Shown here: in pieces, positions 18,522 to 28,725 of the stretch | Numbering within the stretch: the first letter of the stretch is position 1 | Layout: each line of letters opens with the position of its first letter | From: Chitinophaga pinensis | Lineage (GTDB): Bacteria > Bacteroidota > Bacteroidia > Chitinophagales > Chitinophagaceae | Assembly: GCA_945865295.1 (NCBI GenBank) | Contig: CAMBDE010000009.1 | Span: 1 to 43,912, forward strand | Direction: 5' to 3' | Length of the DNA: 43,912 nt | Notes under the pieces: model-generated | Told to the model about the DNA's origin: nothing | Seen by the model: only the letters and a program-made list of their open reading frames with translations | Database searches by the model: none | Position numbers and translations under genes: made by a program

Positions 18522-19104
18522 AAGCATCCGTGTTAATGATGGCATTGCTGAAAACTTAAACTTTCATCAGGCTAGGGTCCATAAAACCTTAAATGCCTTT
18601 AATGCATCTCATAACAGCATTGAATTAACGACGATTATACAGGAATTAGTTTTACCTACGCTTGGGTTGTATAAACTGAGAATTTCCTATGATCTTAATG
18701 GCAACTATGAAGCCAAGTGCAATCCTTATCAATATAGGCAAATGAATGATTTTGCCTTAGTGGATATAAAAGGCCATCGTTACGATTATAAATATGCAAA
18801 TAGAGATTGGATCAATGAAGCCTTAGCGCAATCTGGTAAAGACGAAATTATGATGCATGATGCTGGATTCATTAAGGACTGCTCTTATACCAATATTGTA
18901 TTTTACGATGGGGTAAATTGGTACACGCCTCGTTCGCCATTATTAGAAGGTACGCAACGCGCAAAATTAATTCAGGAGGGTATTATCATTACTAAAGCAT
19001 TGCATGTAGATGAACTTCCAAATTTTCAAAAATTTAAATGCATCAATGCGATGATTCATTGGGATGCTGCATTTAATTATCCAACTCATTTAATTAATCA
19101 TTAA
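18505..19104 (+). CDS. pabC: Class IV aminotransferase, probable aminodeoxychorismate lyase
   Basis: FESIRVNDGIAENLNFHQARV ... IKDCSYTNIVFYDGVNWYTP; overlaps pabB by 17 nt. Confidence 0.82.
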   Translation: MSQFFESIRVNDGIAENLNFHQARVHKTLNAFNASHNSIELTTIIQELVLPTLGLYKLRISYDLNGNYEAKCNPYQYRQMNDFALVDIKGHRYDYKYANRDWINEALAQSGKDEIMMHDAGFIKDCSYTNIVFYDGVNWYTPRSPLLEGTQRAKLIQEGIIITKALHVDELPNFQKFKCINAMIHWDAAFNYPTHLINH

Positions 19105-19125
19105 TTTCATGTAAATCTAGTTCAC

Positions 19126-20397
19126 ATGATGATTGCCTTAGCGTTCATTTTTATTATTGGGTATCTTTTAATCACCTTAGAACATGCTATCCATATTAAT
19201 AAATCGGCTATTGCATTAATCACGGCTGTACTTTGTTGGACCGTTTTAGTAATGAATCCCGCGAACAAGGATGCAGCATTAGGATCGCTTGGGCATCATT
19301 TTAGCGGTGTTGCTGAAATTGTTTTTTTCCTTTTAGGTGCTATGACCATTGTTGAGCTGATTGATGCCCATGATGGGTTTCAGAATATCACAGAAAAAAT
19401 CAAAACAACCCATAAGTCAAAATTTATTTGGACCATTTCACTTGTTACATTTTTTCTTTCTGCAGTCCTTGATAATCTTACAAGTACCATAGTGATGATA
19501 TCCATTGTCAATAAACTAGTAAAAGACAAGACGGTAAAATGGCATTTACTAGGCTTGGTCGTGATTTCCTCAAATGCAGGCGGGGCATGGAGTCCAATAG
19601 GAGATGTGACTACAACCATGTTATGGATAGGACATCAAATAACGCCATTGAATATCATCAAAGAAACATTCTTAGCAAGTTTAACTTGTATGGTTGTTCC
19701 AACTTTGATCATCAATTACAGAATCAAAGGAAGTATCCTATTAGAAGATAAAGTGACAATCAATCAAAATGTAATCTCAACATCTTTTGATAGAAATTTA
19801 GTTTTCTTTTTTGGCGTATCCTGTTTGTTATTCGTTCCATTTTTTAAAGCTATCACCGAACTTCCTCCCTATTTGGGCATGTTATTTAGCTTAGGCATCA
19901 TGTGGGTGCTAACAGAGCTCATGCATCATAACAAAGTGTCAGATGAAAAAGGTAATTTATCAGTAAGTCATGCACTCAGGAAAATAGATACCCCAAGTAT
20001 TTTATTTTTTGTTGGAATTTTAATGAGTATTGCTGCATTAGAACAAGTTGGGTTGCTTACAAGTCTTGCAGCTTATTTTGATCATCAATTTAATGATATC
20101 AAAATCATCGCCATTGTAATAGGGCTTTTGTCCTCGATAGTTGACAACGTACCAATGGTAGCTGCTTTACAAAGTATGTACAGTTTGAATATGTATCCTA
20201 CAGACCATTATTTTTGGGAATTTTTGGCCTATACTGCAGGTACTGGAGGCTCTGTTTTAATTATTGGCTCAGCAGCCGGAGTAGCTGTAATGGGTATCGA
20301 AAAAATAGACTTCTTTTGGTACCTCAAAAACATCAGCTGGATCGCATTGATAGGATTTATAGCTGGTGCCTTGGTTTTTATCCTACAAAATGCTTAA
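19126..20397 (+). CDS. nhaD: Na+/H+ antiporter NhaD-like
   Basis: DNLTSTIVMISIVNKLV, SSNAGGAWSPIGDVTTTMLW, VDNVPMVAA. Confidence 0.9.
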   Translation: MMIALAFIFIIGYLLITLEHAIHINKSAIALITAVLCWTVLVMNPANKDAALGSLGHHFSGVAEIVFFLLGAMTIVELIDAHDGFQNITEKIKTTHKSKFIWTISLVTFFLSAVLDNLTSTIVMISIVNKLVKDKTVKWHLLGLVVISSNAGGAWSPIGDVTTTMLWIGHQITPLNIIKETFLASLTCMVVPTLIINYRIKGSILLEDKVTINQNVISTSFDRNLVFFFGVSCLLFVPFFKAITELPPYLGMLFSLGIMWVLTELMHHNKVSDEKGNLSVSHALRKIDTPSILFFVGILMSIAALEQVGLLTSLAAYFDHQFNDIKIIAIVIGLLSSIVDNVPMVAALQSMYSLNMYPTDHYFWEFLAYTAGTGGSVLIIGSAAGVAVMGIEKIDFFWYLKNISWIALIGFIAGALVFILQNA

Positions 20398-20427
20398 TTT
20401 TGATGTTGAAACATTGAAAAGTTATTT

Positions 20428-21159
20428 ATGCAAACAGTATTACATACCGCAGGTTCAAGAGGTGATGCCAACCATGGTTGGTTACATAGCAAACACAGTT
20501 TTAGTTTTGCAAATTATTACAATCCAGAAAAAACACATTTTGGGGTACTACGTGTATTGAATGATGATTTTGTTGCAGCGGGTATGGGTTTTGGATTGCA
20601 TCCACATGACAATATGGAAATTATTTCTATTCCGTTGGAAGGTGATTTAGCACACGAGGATAGCATGGGCAATCAAACAGTCATCCAACACGGAGACATC
20701 CAAGTGATGAGTGCAGGCACCGGTGTTAAGCATAGTGAGTTCAATCACAATAAAGATAAGCCAGTTAAATTTTTACAAATTTGGGTGATGCCTAATAAAA
20801 AGAATGTAACACCTCGTTATGATCAAATCACATTGGATCCTGCAAATCGAATCAACAAATTAGAGCAAATACTTTCTCCAAATGCAGATGATGCTGGTGT
20901 GTGGATTCATCAAGACGCCTGGTTTCATATAGGTAAATTTGATCTTGACTTTACTACAACCAATAATTTAAAAAAAGCGGGTAATGGAATTTATGCGTTT
21001 GTGTTATATGGCGCATTTGAAGTTGCTGGTCAAAAATTAGAAGAAAGAGACGCACTAGGCATGACAGAAATAGACGCTATCAATGATTCAATTGATATTA
21101 AAGCATTAACAGATCATGCAGAAATATTGTTAATGGAAATACCAATGCAATTAGCTTAA
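20428..21159 (+). CDS. Pirin family protein
   Basis: GFGLHPHDNMEIISIPLEGDLAHEDSMGN, VMSAGTGVKHSEFN. Confidence 0.92.
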   Translation: MQTVLHTAGSRGDANHGWLHSKHSFSFANYYNPEKTHFGVLRVLNDDFVAAGMGFGLHPHDNMEIISIPLEGDLAHEDSMGNQTVIQHGDIQVMSAGTGVKHSEFNHNKDKPVKFLQIWVMPNKKNVTPRYDQITLDPANRINKLEQILSPNADDAGVWIHQDAWFHIGKFDLDFTTTNNLKKAGNGIYAFVLYGAFEVAGQKLEERDALGMTEIDAINDSIDIKALTDHAEILLMEIPMQLA

Positions 21160-21193
21160 TGCAAGCAATAGAATAGTTGCGCCAATTTCTTTT

Positions 21194-23275
21194 TTATAAA
21201 TTGAATTGTACTAATAAGGAATAAGTGCGTCCCATTGCATAGATGCCTGAGCCATGGGTTTTGTACTTTTCATTCAATAGATTGATACTCCCTAGCTGTA
21301 TAAATACATTTTTAAATTGTTGATTCAAACTAATATTAAATACATTCCAACTAGGTGTTCCATTTGAACCAATTCGGTTATCATCTTTATCTCCCTGTGC
21401 CAAACGATCTTGCTTTCCTGCAAACAAATGCTGTACTAGTATTTGTGTATTATTTTTTTTCCATGCTAATTCTTGTTGGCCAAACAATGGTGGGATACGC
21501 CTCATTGGTTCATTCTTTGTTTCATTTTGACCATAGGTATAGGTTAAATTGCTAGACCATTTTAATTGCTGATTCAATTGCAGCGCAATATTCGTTTCAA
21601 ATCCTTTAATATAAGAAGTATCTGAATTTTGTTTAGAGTAAACTTGGTATCCGTTGATTATACTGCCAGTTACTTTTTGTCTTGTGATGATGTCTTTTAA
21701 ATTTAAATAAAAACCACTTAAATCAAATTGCACCAATTTTGTATTTAATTTATATCCCAATTCATAATGTAATGACTTTTCTGGTTCTAAACTATTACTA
21801 GGTAGCTCATATCTAAAATCAACAATACCTAATGTACCCATATCATCAATATTGGGTGCACGGTAACCAGAAGATAGGGAAGCATATACTAAATTAGTGG
21901 TATTTAATTTATAGGAGATGCCTGCATTTCCAACCAATGCAGAGGGATTTATATTTACTTGTCCTATACTTGTATCTGTTAATTGAATTCCAAAACGATT
22001 ATATCTAAGACCTGCCTCGATATGCCATTTTTTCAAATCTATTTTATGCAAATTAAAAACTGAAAAACTTTTGTAGCTACTATTGTTTGGATACAGTCCT
22101 CTTTTACTCACAGAAATACCTGTAGTTAAATTTTTATCTATAAGTGCACTCTTAATTTTATCTGCATTATAATCTATCCCCGAATTGATTTGCCAATTTT
22201 TTGTAGGATTAGAATACAGGTCAACGCTTGTTCCATTAGAGTTCACTTGGTCTATCTCGTATTTGTAAATGATATTGTTTAATTTATTGCTTTCTCTTTC
22301 CTCATTTGAATATTGGAAAGACTGAGTAACTTTGATTTTAGAAAGGTATTTGGATGATAAGTTTTTTTCCCATTGAATAGACTGGATATTTCTTTCTTGC
22401 TTAGCAATTTTATTTACTTTAAAACTCTCCAATAATACCTTATGGTAAATAGGAACATCTTTTTGTATAAAAAAGCGAGATGAAATGGTTATTTCCCCTG
22501 CTTTGTTCAATTGTATTCTAGCAATGATATTCACCCCTGTTTCATCATATCCACTTGGACTTTGTACACCTACATTTTTTCCTCCAACAAGGTCACCAAA
22601 ATTTCTTAAGGTGATGCCTGATTGTATAGCAAAGTTTTTTTGACTATACTGGACCGCGGCTCTTGCGGTTTTTTCCATGTCTTGTCCTAAATATTTAAGT
22701 GTAGTACTACTGTTCCATGTCTTTTTTTGATTGTACATCGGCCTATAAGAATGCAAATGAATCACCCCGCCAATGGCATCAGAACCATATTCAACAGAGC
22801 CTGTTCCCTTACTTACTTCAATTTGGTTGATGGTATACAAATCGATATTATTTAAATATTGATTGGGTCCATACCTGAATGTGGCATTATTAAGACGGAC
22901 ACCGTCCAACATCAATAAGGTTTGATTGCCTGTTAAACCTCTAATAAATGCAGAGCCTCCGCCATGATTTGTTTTCTGAACAAAAACCCCCGAGCTACCC
23001 ATTAGGGCCTCAGGGGTTGTTCTATAATTCCCAAATTTTATCGAAGCAGCATTTTTTTGAACCAAACTATACGGCAGATTGATCTTGTTTTTTTGAACCA
23101 ACCTGCTTTTTACTTTAATAGAATCTAAAAAAATATAACTCGTATCATTCAAACGGCTTTTATTATTCGCGTTGACCCTGATAACACCATAACTATGACA
23201 AAATAAGAAAGTTAAAATACAAACTAACTTAGTTAATTTTTTCCATTTTAAATGTTGTGTCATCTCCTTCTTCAT
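21194..23275 (-). CDS. TonB-dependent receptor
   Basis: Plug GSSGVFVQKTNHGGGSAFIRGLTGNQTLLMLDGVRLNN; barrel C-terminus. Confidence 0.9.
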   Translation of the reverse strand: MKKEMTQHLKWKKLTKLVCILTFLFCHSYGVIRVNANNKSRLNDTSYIFLDSIKVKSRLVQKNKINLPYSLVQKNAASIKFGNYRTTPEALMGSSGVFVQKTNHGGGSAFIRGLTGNQTLLMLDGVRLNNATFRYGPNQYLNNIDLYTINQIEVSKGTGSVEYGSDAIGGVIHLHSYRPMYNQKKTWNSSTTLKYLGQDMEKTARAAVQYSQKNFAIQSGITLRNFGDLVGGKNVGVQSPSGYDETGVNIIARIQLNKAGEITISSRFFIQKDVPIYHKVLLESFKVNKIAKQERNIQSIQWEKNLSSKYLSKIKVTQSFQYSNEERESNKLNNIIYKYEIDQVNSNGTSVDLYSNPTKNWQINSGIDYNADKIKSALIDKNLTTGISVSKRGLYPNNSSYKSFSVFNLHKIDLKKWHIEAGLRYNRFGIQLTDTSIGQVNINPSALVGNAGISYKLNTTNLVYASLSSGYRAPNIDDMGTLGIVDFRYELPSNSLEPEKSLHYELGYKLNTKLVQFDLSGFYLNLKDIITRQKVTGSIINGYQVYSKQNSDTSYIKGFETNIALQLNQQLKWSSNLTYTYGQNETKNEPMRRIPPLFGQQELAWKKNNTQILVQHLFAGKQDRLAQGDKDDNRIGSNGTPSWNVFNISLNQQFKNVFIQLGSINLLNEKYKTHGSGIYAMGRTYSLLVQFNL

Positions 23276-23366
23276 CTTTTATTAAATTCATTCATCAAAG
23301 AATACAAGCTATTCAAAATCAAACAATTTTTCGTTTTGTTTCTAAATAGAGCATCAATGTTATTAT

Positions 23367-25772
23367 CTAATCAATTATCTTAATAAAAGCACTTCTTTTA
23401 GGTGCTGGCATTTCACTATTGATGCCCTTGATTGCTTTCCAAAGAATTTGATTAAATAACAAGTCTGGCACTTTATCTTCCTTGCTAAAATCTAAACCTT
23501 CGCTCAATTTAGACAAAGCGTCTACTTTGATATTTCTTTCATTGATATCAACCAAAGGACTGATGGCATTAAATGGTGTCTTATTTACTTTCGTATCAAA
23601 TGATCTCCACATTGGTTCTGCTGCTGCATCATATTGACTCATTGGAGGTAAGCCAAGGATCAGCTCCATTGTTCTAAGCATACTCGAAGTAGAATACATG
23701 GTATGATCTACAAACCCTCTTTTAACAAAACCTCCAGCAACATAGGCTGTTGAACGATGCGCATCTACATGGTCTGCGCCGTTTTGAGCATCATCTTCTA
23801 AAATAAAGATGGCTATCTTATCCCAAATTGGATGCTTACTTAAATATTCTACAAATAAACCTACTGCGTAATCATTGTCTGCAACATGCGCAAATGGAGT
23901 TGGTCTTCCTACTCTAGTGCCTTCTGTATGGTCATTGATGAAGCGCATCGTATTTAACGCAGGAACTTGGTTGATGGCATACAAGGAATCAAAATCTCTT
24001 TTCCATTGGTAGAATCTTGATGTGTCTCTTACTTTTTCATCCCAGCTTGTGAAATAAGGACAAAATTTACCTTGTAATGTTGGATAATTTGCTTTGTAGT
24101 CATCTGCAAATTCTCCGTAGGTTCTAAAGCTAACTCTTGCTTTTAATGCATGATCCCATAAAAATCCACCTTTAGGAGAAGCTATATTTTTTTGTCCTTC
24201 ATAATCATAAGTACCTCCACGTCCGCCATAACTAGTAACCCAAGTTTTTTCATTGTAATCGTTCGCATAAGCCCCCATACTCCAACTATGTCCGTCTGCA
24301 CTTACTTCTGCATCTACATAAAAATTATCTAACAACACAAATTGCTCAGCAATAGCGTGTTGATTTGGCGTAATGTTTCTACCAAAAAGCAATAAACTGC
24401 TATCTCCGTTTCCTTGCGGTAAATCACTTAATACTTGATCATAAGTTCTGTTCTCTTTGATCATATAAAATACATGTTTGATAGGAGAGCTATCGCCAAC
24501 ATTTTTCGGGATTGGATTGCCTTGCATACCAGAGGTAGACAATTCTTTATTTTTATTATACGGCGTATTTAAATATACTTGCTTAGTTAAGCTAATTAGT
24601 TCTGCTGTAGTTGGTTCCTTGAATATAGAAAGTGTACCCTTAAATAAACCACCAATATATTCTATTGGCGCTGGCTTCGCTTTAACATCACCAGCTTGGT
24701 AGTTGACTGTTTGTTTTCTTTGAATTGGATTTGGTCCATTTGGATTTGCTTTTGAACTCAATCCTTTACCATTGGTTACAAATAGGGTGTTGCCTACTAT
24801 TTTTAAATTAGTTGGATACCAACCTGTTGGGATAAATCCAATACTTGAGCTAAATCCTTTTTTTGTAACATCAAATACCGCTAAATTATTGTTATCGGCA
24901 TTGGCTACATACAATCTTGATTCAGTTTCATTTAAAGCTAAACCATTAGTGGTTGAGCCATTCGGTGCATTTGCAAATAAAGCACAATTTAAAACTTCTA
25001 CAATATTGAGTGTTTTTGTATCAACTACTGCTACACTATTGTCGTTCGCATTCGCCACATATAAATAGCTTCCGTTTTTAGTTAACAACAATTCATTAGG
25101 ATTATCACCGATGGCTATTTTTTTAGTTGTTTGTTTTGTTTCTGTATTCCAAATTAACAATTGGTCCTTCCCCCATAAAGAAATGTACAATTGTTTTTTA
25201 TCAGCACTAAGTAGACAAGTATATGCTTCACTACCTAAAGGGTAAACAACGAAGTTCTTGGTTGTTAAATTAATTTCATACAAACTATTATTTTCTTTTG
25301 ATACTACATACATTGTGTTTGTTGCATCATTGATACATAATCCTGTTGGTGAAATTCTTACAGGCCACTTTCCTCCTAATTTGATGGAGTCAACTAACTT
25401 TAATTTGTTAGATGCAATTGCATATTTTAAAATCCAATTGTCATTACCACCACTTGCGTATAAAAATTGATTATCTGCACTAAAGCTTAAACCATACCAA
25501 CTTTTAGGAGTTGTTGCATAGTCTAATATTGTTTGTTTTGCAATATCTACTAAGTGGATGCCTTGTGTGCTTTGTCCATTATTGGTGATAGCTGCAAATT
25601 TTTTATTTGGACTTACCACAATATTAAGTGGCAAATCTTCTAATGGCAACTGCTTCCCAATAGGGCTTAATTTCCAATTATTTGGCAAAACGGTTTGTTT
25701 CATTTGAGCAATACTTGTCATAGCCGCAAGCATACTAGCTGCTACACAAATAAGCGTGAATTTCATTTTCAT
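23367..25772 (-). CDS. Secreted YncE-like beta-propeller plus phosphoesterase (PF04185-like) protein, paralog A
   Basis: Propeller YLYVANANDNSVAVVDTKTLNIVEVL; phosphoesterase IKHVFYMIKENRTYDQVL, HVADNDYAVGLFVEYLSKHPIWDKIAIFILEDDAQNGADHVDAHRS. Confidence 0.88.
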   Translation of the reverse strand: MKMKFTLICVAASMLAAMTSIAQMKQTVLPNNWKLSPIGKQLPLEDLPLNIVVSPNKKFAAITNNGQSTQGIHLVDIAKQTILDYATTPKSWYGLSFSADNQFLYASGGNDNWILKYAIASNKLKLVDSIKLGGKWPVRISPTGLCINDATNTMYVVSKENNSLYEINLTTKNFVVYPLGSEAYTCLLSADKKQLYISLWGKDQLLIWNTETKQTTKKIAIGDNPNELLLTKNGSYLYVANANDNSVAVVDTKTLNIVEVLNCALFANAPNGSTTNGLALNETESRLYVANADNNNLAVFDVTKKGFSSSIGFIPTGWYPTNLKIVGNTLFVTNGKGLSSKANPNGPNPIQRKQTVNYQAGDVKAKPAPIEYIGGLFKGTLSIFKEPTTAELISLTKQVYLNTPYNKNKELSTSGMQGNPIPKNVGDSSPIKHVFYMIKENRTYDQVLSDLPQGNGDSSLLLFGRNITPNQHAIAEQFVLLDNFYVDAEVSADGHSWSMGAYANDYNEKTWVTSYGGRGGTYDYEGQKNIASPKGGFLWDHALKARVSFRTYGEFADDYKANYPTLQGKFCPYFTSWDEKVRDTSRFYQWKRDFDSLYAINQVPALNTMRFINDHTEGTRVGRPTPFAHVADNDYAVGLFVEYLSKHPIWDKIAIFILEDDAQNGADHVDAHRSTAYVAGGFVKRGFVDHTMYSTSSMLRTMELILGLPPMSQYDAAAEPMWRSFDTKVNKTPFNAISPLVDINERNIKVDALSKLSEGLDFSKEDKVPDLLFNQILWKAIKGINSEMPAPKRSAFIKIID

Positions 25773-25816
25773 AAACTGCTGATTATTGATTAATAAATTT
25801 AAGGATACATTGAATA

Positions 25817-28519
25817 CTATTGGATAATTGTGCCAGATGTTTTATAATGTTCCGTTCTTTGTTCTTTTTCATTATCCATTGTAGGCCCTTGCTTGATCTT
25901 TTTCCAATCTAAATTATAATTGTATTTTTTCATTGCTTTATCCCAATCAAATACTTCTTGACTAGGGAATTCAAAATAATAAGGACTAAAATCTGGCTCA
26001 TTGGTAAAAAAGTCAGTTAATAATGAAGCGGTTACATCATATTGATTCACATAAGGCACGCCCAATACATTATAGATAACTTTTAAAATAGATCCAAAAT
26101 TGGCATGCGTATTAGAAACATAATTTTTCTTTACATAAGGGCCGGCCATCATTAATACACTTCTGTGTGCATCTATATGGTCTACTCCACCTTGAGGATC
26201 ATCTTCTGTTACAATGACTAACATATCCTTCCAATAAGGCGTTTGACTTAAAAACTGCATCATTCTACCTAATGCCAAATCATTGTCGGCAACATAAGAA
26301 TGCATAAAGGGGTAGCCATCTTCTGGTCTAGGCCCTGCAGTATGGTCATTAGGCAACATCACCGTTAATAATTGCGGCAAGGTATCTTTCCCGTTCAACC
26401 ATTTTTTTGTAAATTCTTCTTCAAACTGTTTCATCCTAAATTGATCTGGAATATTGGTATTGTAACCAGCAAAATTGTGTGATGTTCTTTCCCAAACGCC
26501 TTTTTGCATAGGTACCATTACAATATGTCCTGCACCAGTGGCAGTATCATACCAGTCTTCTCTTACATGCGCTGTTTCGTTGGCTTGTCCAAAATTATAA
26601 TAGCTAATTTTTTTTCTGTCTAAGGCTTCCCATAAGCCTCCAATTTCGGAATAATCTTCTGGGTCCATACTACCCGTTGATCCTGGGAACCTTCTACCAG
26701 ATGCGGTCGAAAAATAATCAGCAGATTTATCTGTACTAGAATTGGCTTCTACCCATTCATTAGGAATTACACCCATCATCCAATGATGTCCATGAATGGA
26801 TGCGTCACTATCACAATAAAAATTATCACTCAACGAAAATTGCTTTGCAATTTTAATATGGTTTGGGGCCACATTTACATGTTTTACATTTTGTGTTTTT
26901 CCATATACATTCACATCTAATCCAAATCTTGCTAATGTTGGATCGCCTTTTACATTTTTCATTTGACCAAATATTTCGTCAAATGTTCTGTTTTCTTTCG
27001 TAATAAATACGACGTGCTTAATAGGACTTATTTTACTACCTGGTAAAACAGGTAATGGCAAACTATCTGTTTGTTCTTTTACAATATAGGTTTGATCCAA
27101 TGTTTGTTTTGTGTAAGCTGCAAGTGTTTTAGGATCTGGATTAGCTACTTCTTGGAATCCACCTAATTGAATATCTCCTACATAGGTTCCTTGTATAGGT
27201 GCTTTGAAATTTTTTCCTCCATTTTGACCAGCTCCTAAACCTCTACAAGAAGTAATGTAAATTTTTTGTTCATCATTAGATAAAGCGACTCTAGTAGTGC
27301 CCCAACCTGTTGGGATTAATCCAATTGTAGTAGAAGTTTTTATATCAATTTTTGCAACTGCATTAAATCCTAATAAGGCCACATACAAAAATTGTTCATC
27401 TTTGGTCATCGTGATACCAAATGGCAATAAGCCTCTATAACGGTCTAATTTAGGATCTACTTTAATAGGGATATGCTTTACAATCTTTCCTTTTTTATAA
27501 TCAATGACTGCGATATTGTCATTAGTCGCATTGGTTACATAAGCATATTTTTCCCCAATTGCAATGGAGTTGGGACTTGCACCTCCAATGACTTCGGCAT
27601 CTTCTACTAGTTCTCCTAATAATAAACCTGTCTTCAATTTTGCTTTTACCTTATTTGAATTTAAATCAATACAGTAAACACTCATAGATTCTTTTGCATT
27701 TGGATCTCCTAACCCTGGTATTACTTTTCCGTCAATCTCGGTGCCTTCAATAGACTCCTTTGTATTGTTACCGTATGGATGCCATCCAATGTATTGTGTT
27801 TTAATATTTTCTTTTGTTGTTCCTCCAACCAAAGGGTAATCATACATACCCACATTCGCAACCAATACCGTTTTTTGATCTGGGGAGATGGCTAAGCCAA
27901 AGGGTTGGCGTCCGGTAGGTATAGAGGCAACAATTTTATTATTAGTAAGACTATAGCGAACCAGTCTAAAATTTCCTCTATCTAAAATCAATAAATTATT
28001 AGAAGCTTCATGGTACACTAAGTCGCTAGTAAAACTGCCAGAGAATTTAGTGCCGTTGAATGTCCCGTCTAACTTAATGGAATCTATTTTTTTAAATTGC
28101 GCATAATCATACACTACAACTGTGCCTTCATCCCCACCACTTAGGTACACTATTTTTTTTGTTGGGTGAAATGCAATACCTAAGAAAGAACCTTTTTTTA
28201 AAGGACTTTCGCTTGCTTTTAAATAATCTGGAACACGCTTAGCTACTTGGGTTTTTAAATCAATAATGGTAAATACATTTTCATGTAAAGTAATTGCCAC
28301 AGAACCGTCTGGGGATATTTTTAAACCAAATGGGTCATGGGTAATTCTTATTGACTTACCTACTGGTTGCACATAACGGCCACTCGGCAAAATAGAAATA
28401 CCTGTAGGATCAATTTTAGCATATTCTTTAAAACCAGGAACCGTTAAAAAACTTTGTTTTGATTGTCCATTTGCCATTAAAATTATAAAATAGCAAATAC
28501 ATGTAAAAAAATATTTCAT
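25817..28519 (-). CDS. Secreted YncE-like beta-propeller plus phosphoesterase protein, paralog B
   Basis: IKHVVFITKENRTFDEIFGQMKNVKGDP, YVADNDLALGRMMQFLSQTPYWKDMLVIVTEDDPQGGVDHIDAHRS. Confidence 0.88.
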   Translation of the reverse strand: MKYFFTCICYFIILMANGQSKQSFLTVPGFKEYAKIDPTGISILPSGRYVQPVGKSIRITHDPFGLKISPDGSVAITLHENVFTIIDLKTQVAKRVPDYLKASESPLKKGSFLGIAFHPTKKIVYLSGGDEGTVVVYDYAQFKKIDSIKLDGTFNGTKFSGSFTSDLVYHEASNNLLILDRGNFRLVRYSLTNNKIVASIPTGRQPFGLAISPDQKTVLVANVGMYDYPLVGGTTKENIKTQYIGWHPYGNNTKESIEGTEIDGKVIPGLGDPNAKESMSVYCIDLNSNKVKAKLKTGLLLGELVEDAEVIGGASPNSIAIGEKYAYVTNATNDNIAVIDYKKGKIVKHIPIKVDPKLDRYRGLLPFGITMTKDEQFLYVALLGFNAVAKIDIKTSTTIGLIPTGWGTTRVALSNDEQKIYITSCRGLGAGQNGGKNFKAPIQGTYVGDIQLGGFQEVANPDPKTLAAYTKQTLDQTYIVKEQTDSLPLPVLPGSKISPIKHVVFITKENRTFDEIFGQMKNVKGDPTLARFGLDVNVYGKTQNVKHVNVAPNHIKIAKQFSLSDNFYCDSDASIHGHHWMMGVIPNEWVEANSSTDKSADYFSTASGRRFPGSTGSMDPEDYSEIGGLWEALDRKKISYYNFGQANETAHVREDWYDTATGAGHIVMVPMQKGVWERTSHNFAGYNTNIPDQFRMKQFEEEFTKKWLNGKDTLPQLLTVMLPNDHTAGPRPEDGYPFMHSYVADNDLALGRMMQFLSQTPYWKDMLVIVTEDDPQGGVDHIDAHRSVLMMAGPYVKKNYVSNTHANFGSILKVIYNVLGVPYVNQYDVTASLLTDFFTNEPDFSPYYFEFPSQEVFDWDKAMKKYNYNLDWKKIKQGPTMDNEKEQRTEHYKTSGTIIQ

Positions 28520-28536
28520 ATTGGATGATTGAACAG

Positions 28537-28544
28537 CAAACCTA
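28537..28544 (-). promoter_or_regulatory. Putative -7 element TAGGTTTG (minus strand) for phosphoesterase B
   Basis: CAAACCTA on + strand = TAGGTTTG, about 17 bp upstream of the start codon. Confidence 0.4.
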
Positions 28545-28577
28545 AGATTATTTGATTTGGTTCTATTTTATTTGAAA

Positions 28578-28602
28578 CATTAACTTATTGTTAATGCATT
28601 AA
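28578..28602. promoter_or_regulatory. Operator-like inverted repeats in divergent intergenic region
   Basis: CATTAAC-TTATT-GTTAATG perfect inverted repeat, overlapping the 12-bp palindrome TTAATGCATTAA. Confidence 0.5.
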
Positions 28603-28699
28603 TATTTTTTTTAATAGAGTTTATACCCGTTAACAATTTCGAAACAATTCCTTAATCTATTGTTCACATCAACTTTCAATTTTGTTAAAGGTTTCACAA

Positions 28700-28707
28700 T
28701 AGGTTTG
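28700..28707 (+). promoter_or_regulatory. Putative -7 element TAGGTTTG for susC
   Basis: Identical octamer to the divergent promoter, 18 nt before ATG 28726. Confidence 0.4.
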
Positions 28708-28725
28708 CAATTCAAAATATTAAAT

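Noticed and set aside
24772-25068. Plus-strand 98-aa ORF within phosphoesterase A
   Set aside because: Antisense shadow ORF; its residues mirror the propeller repeat periodicity.
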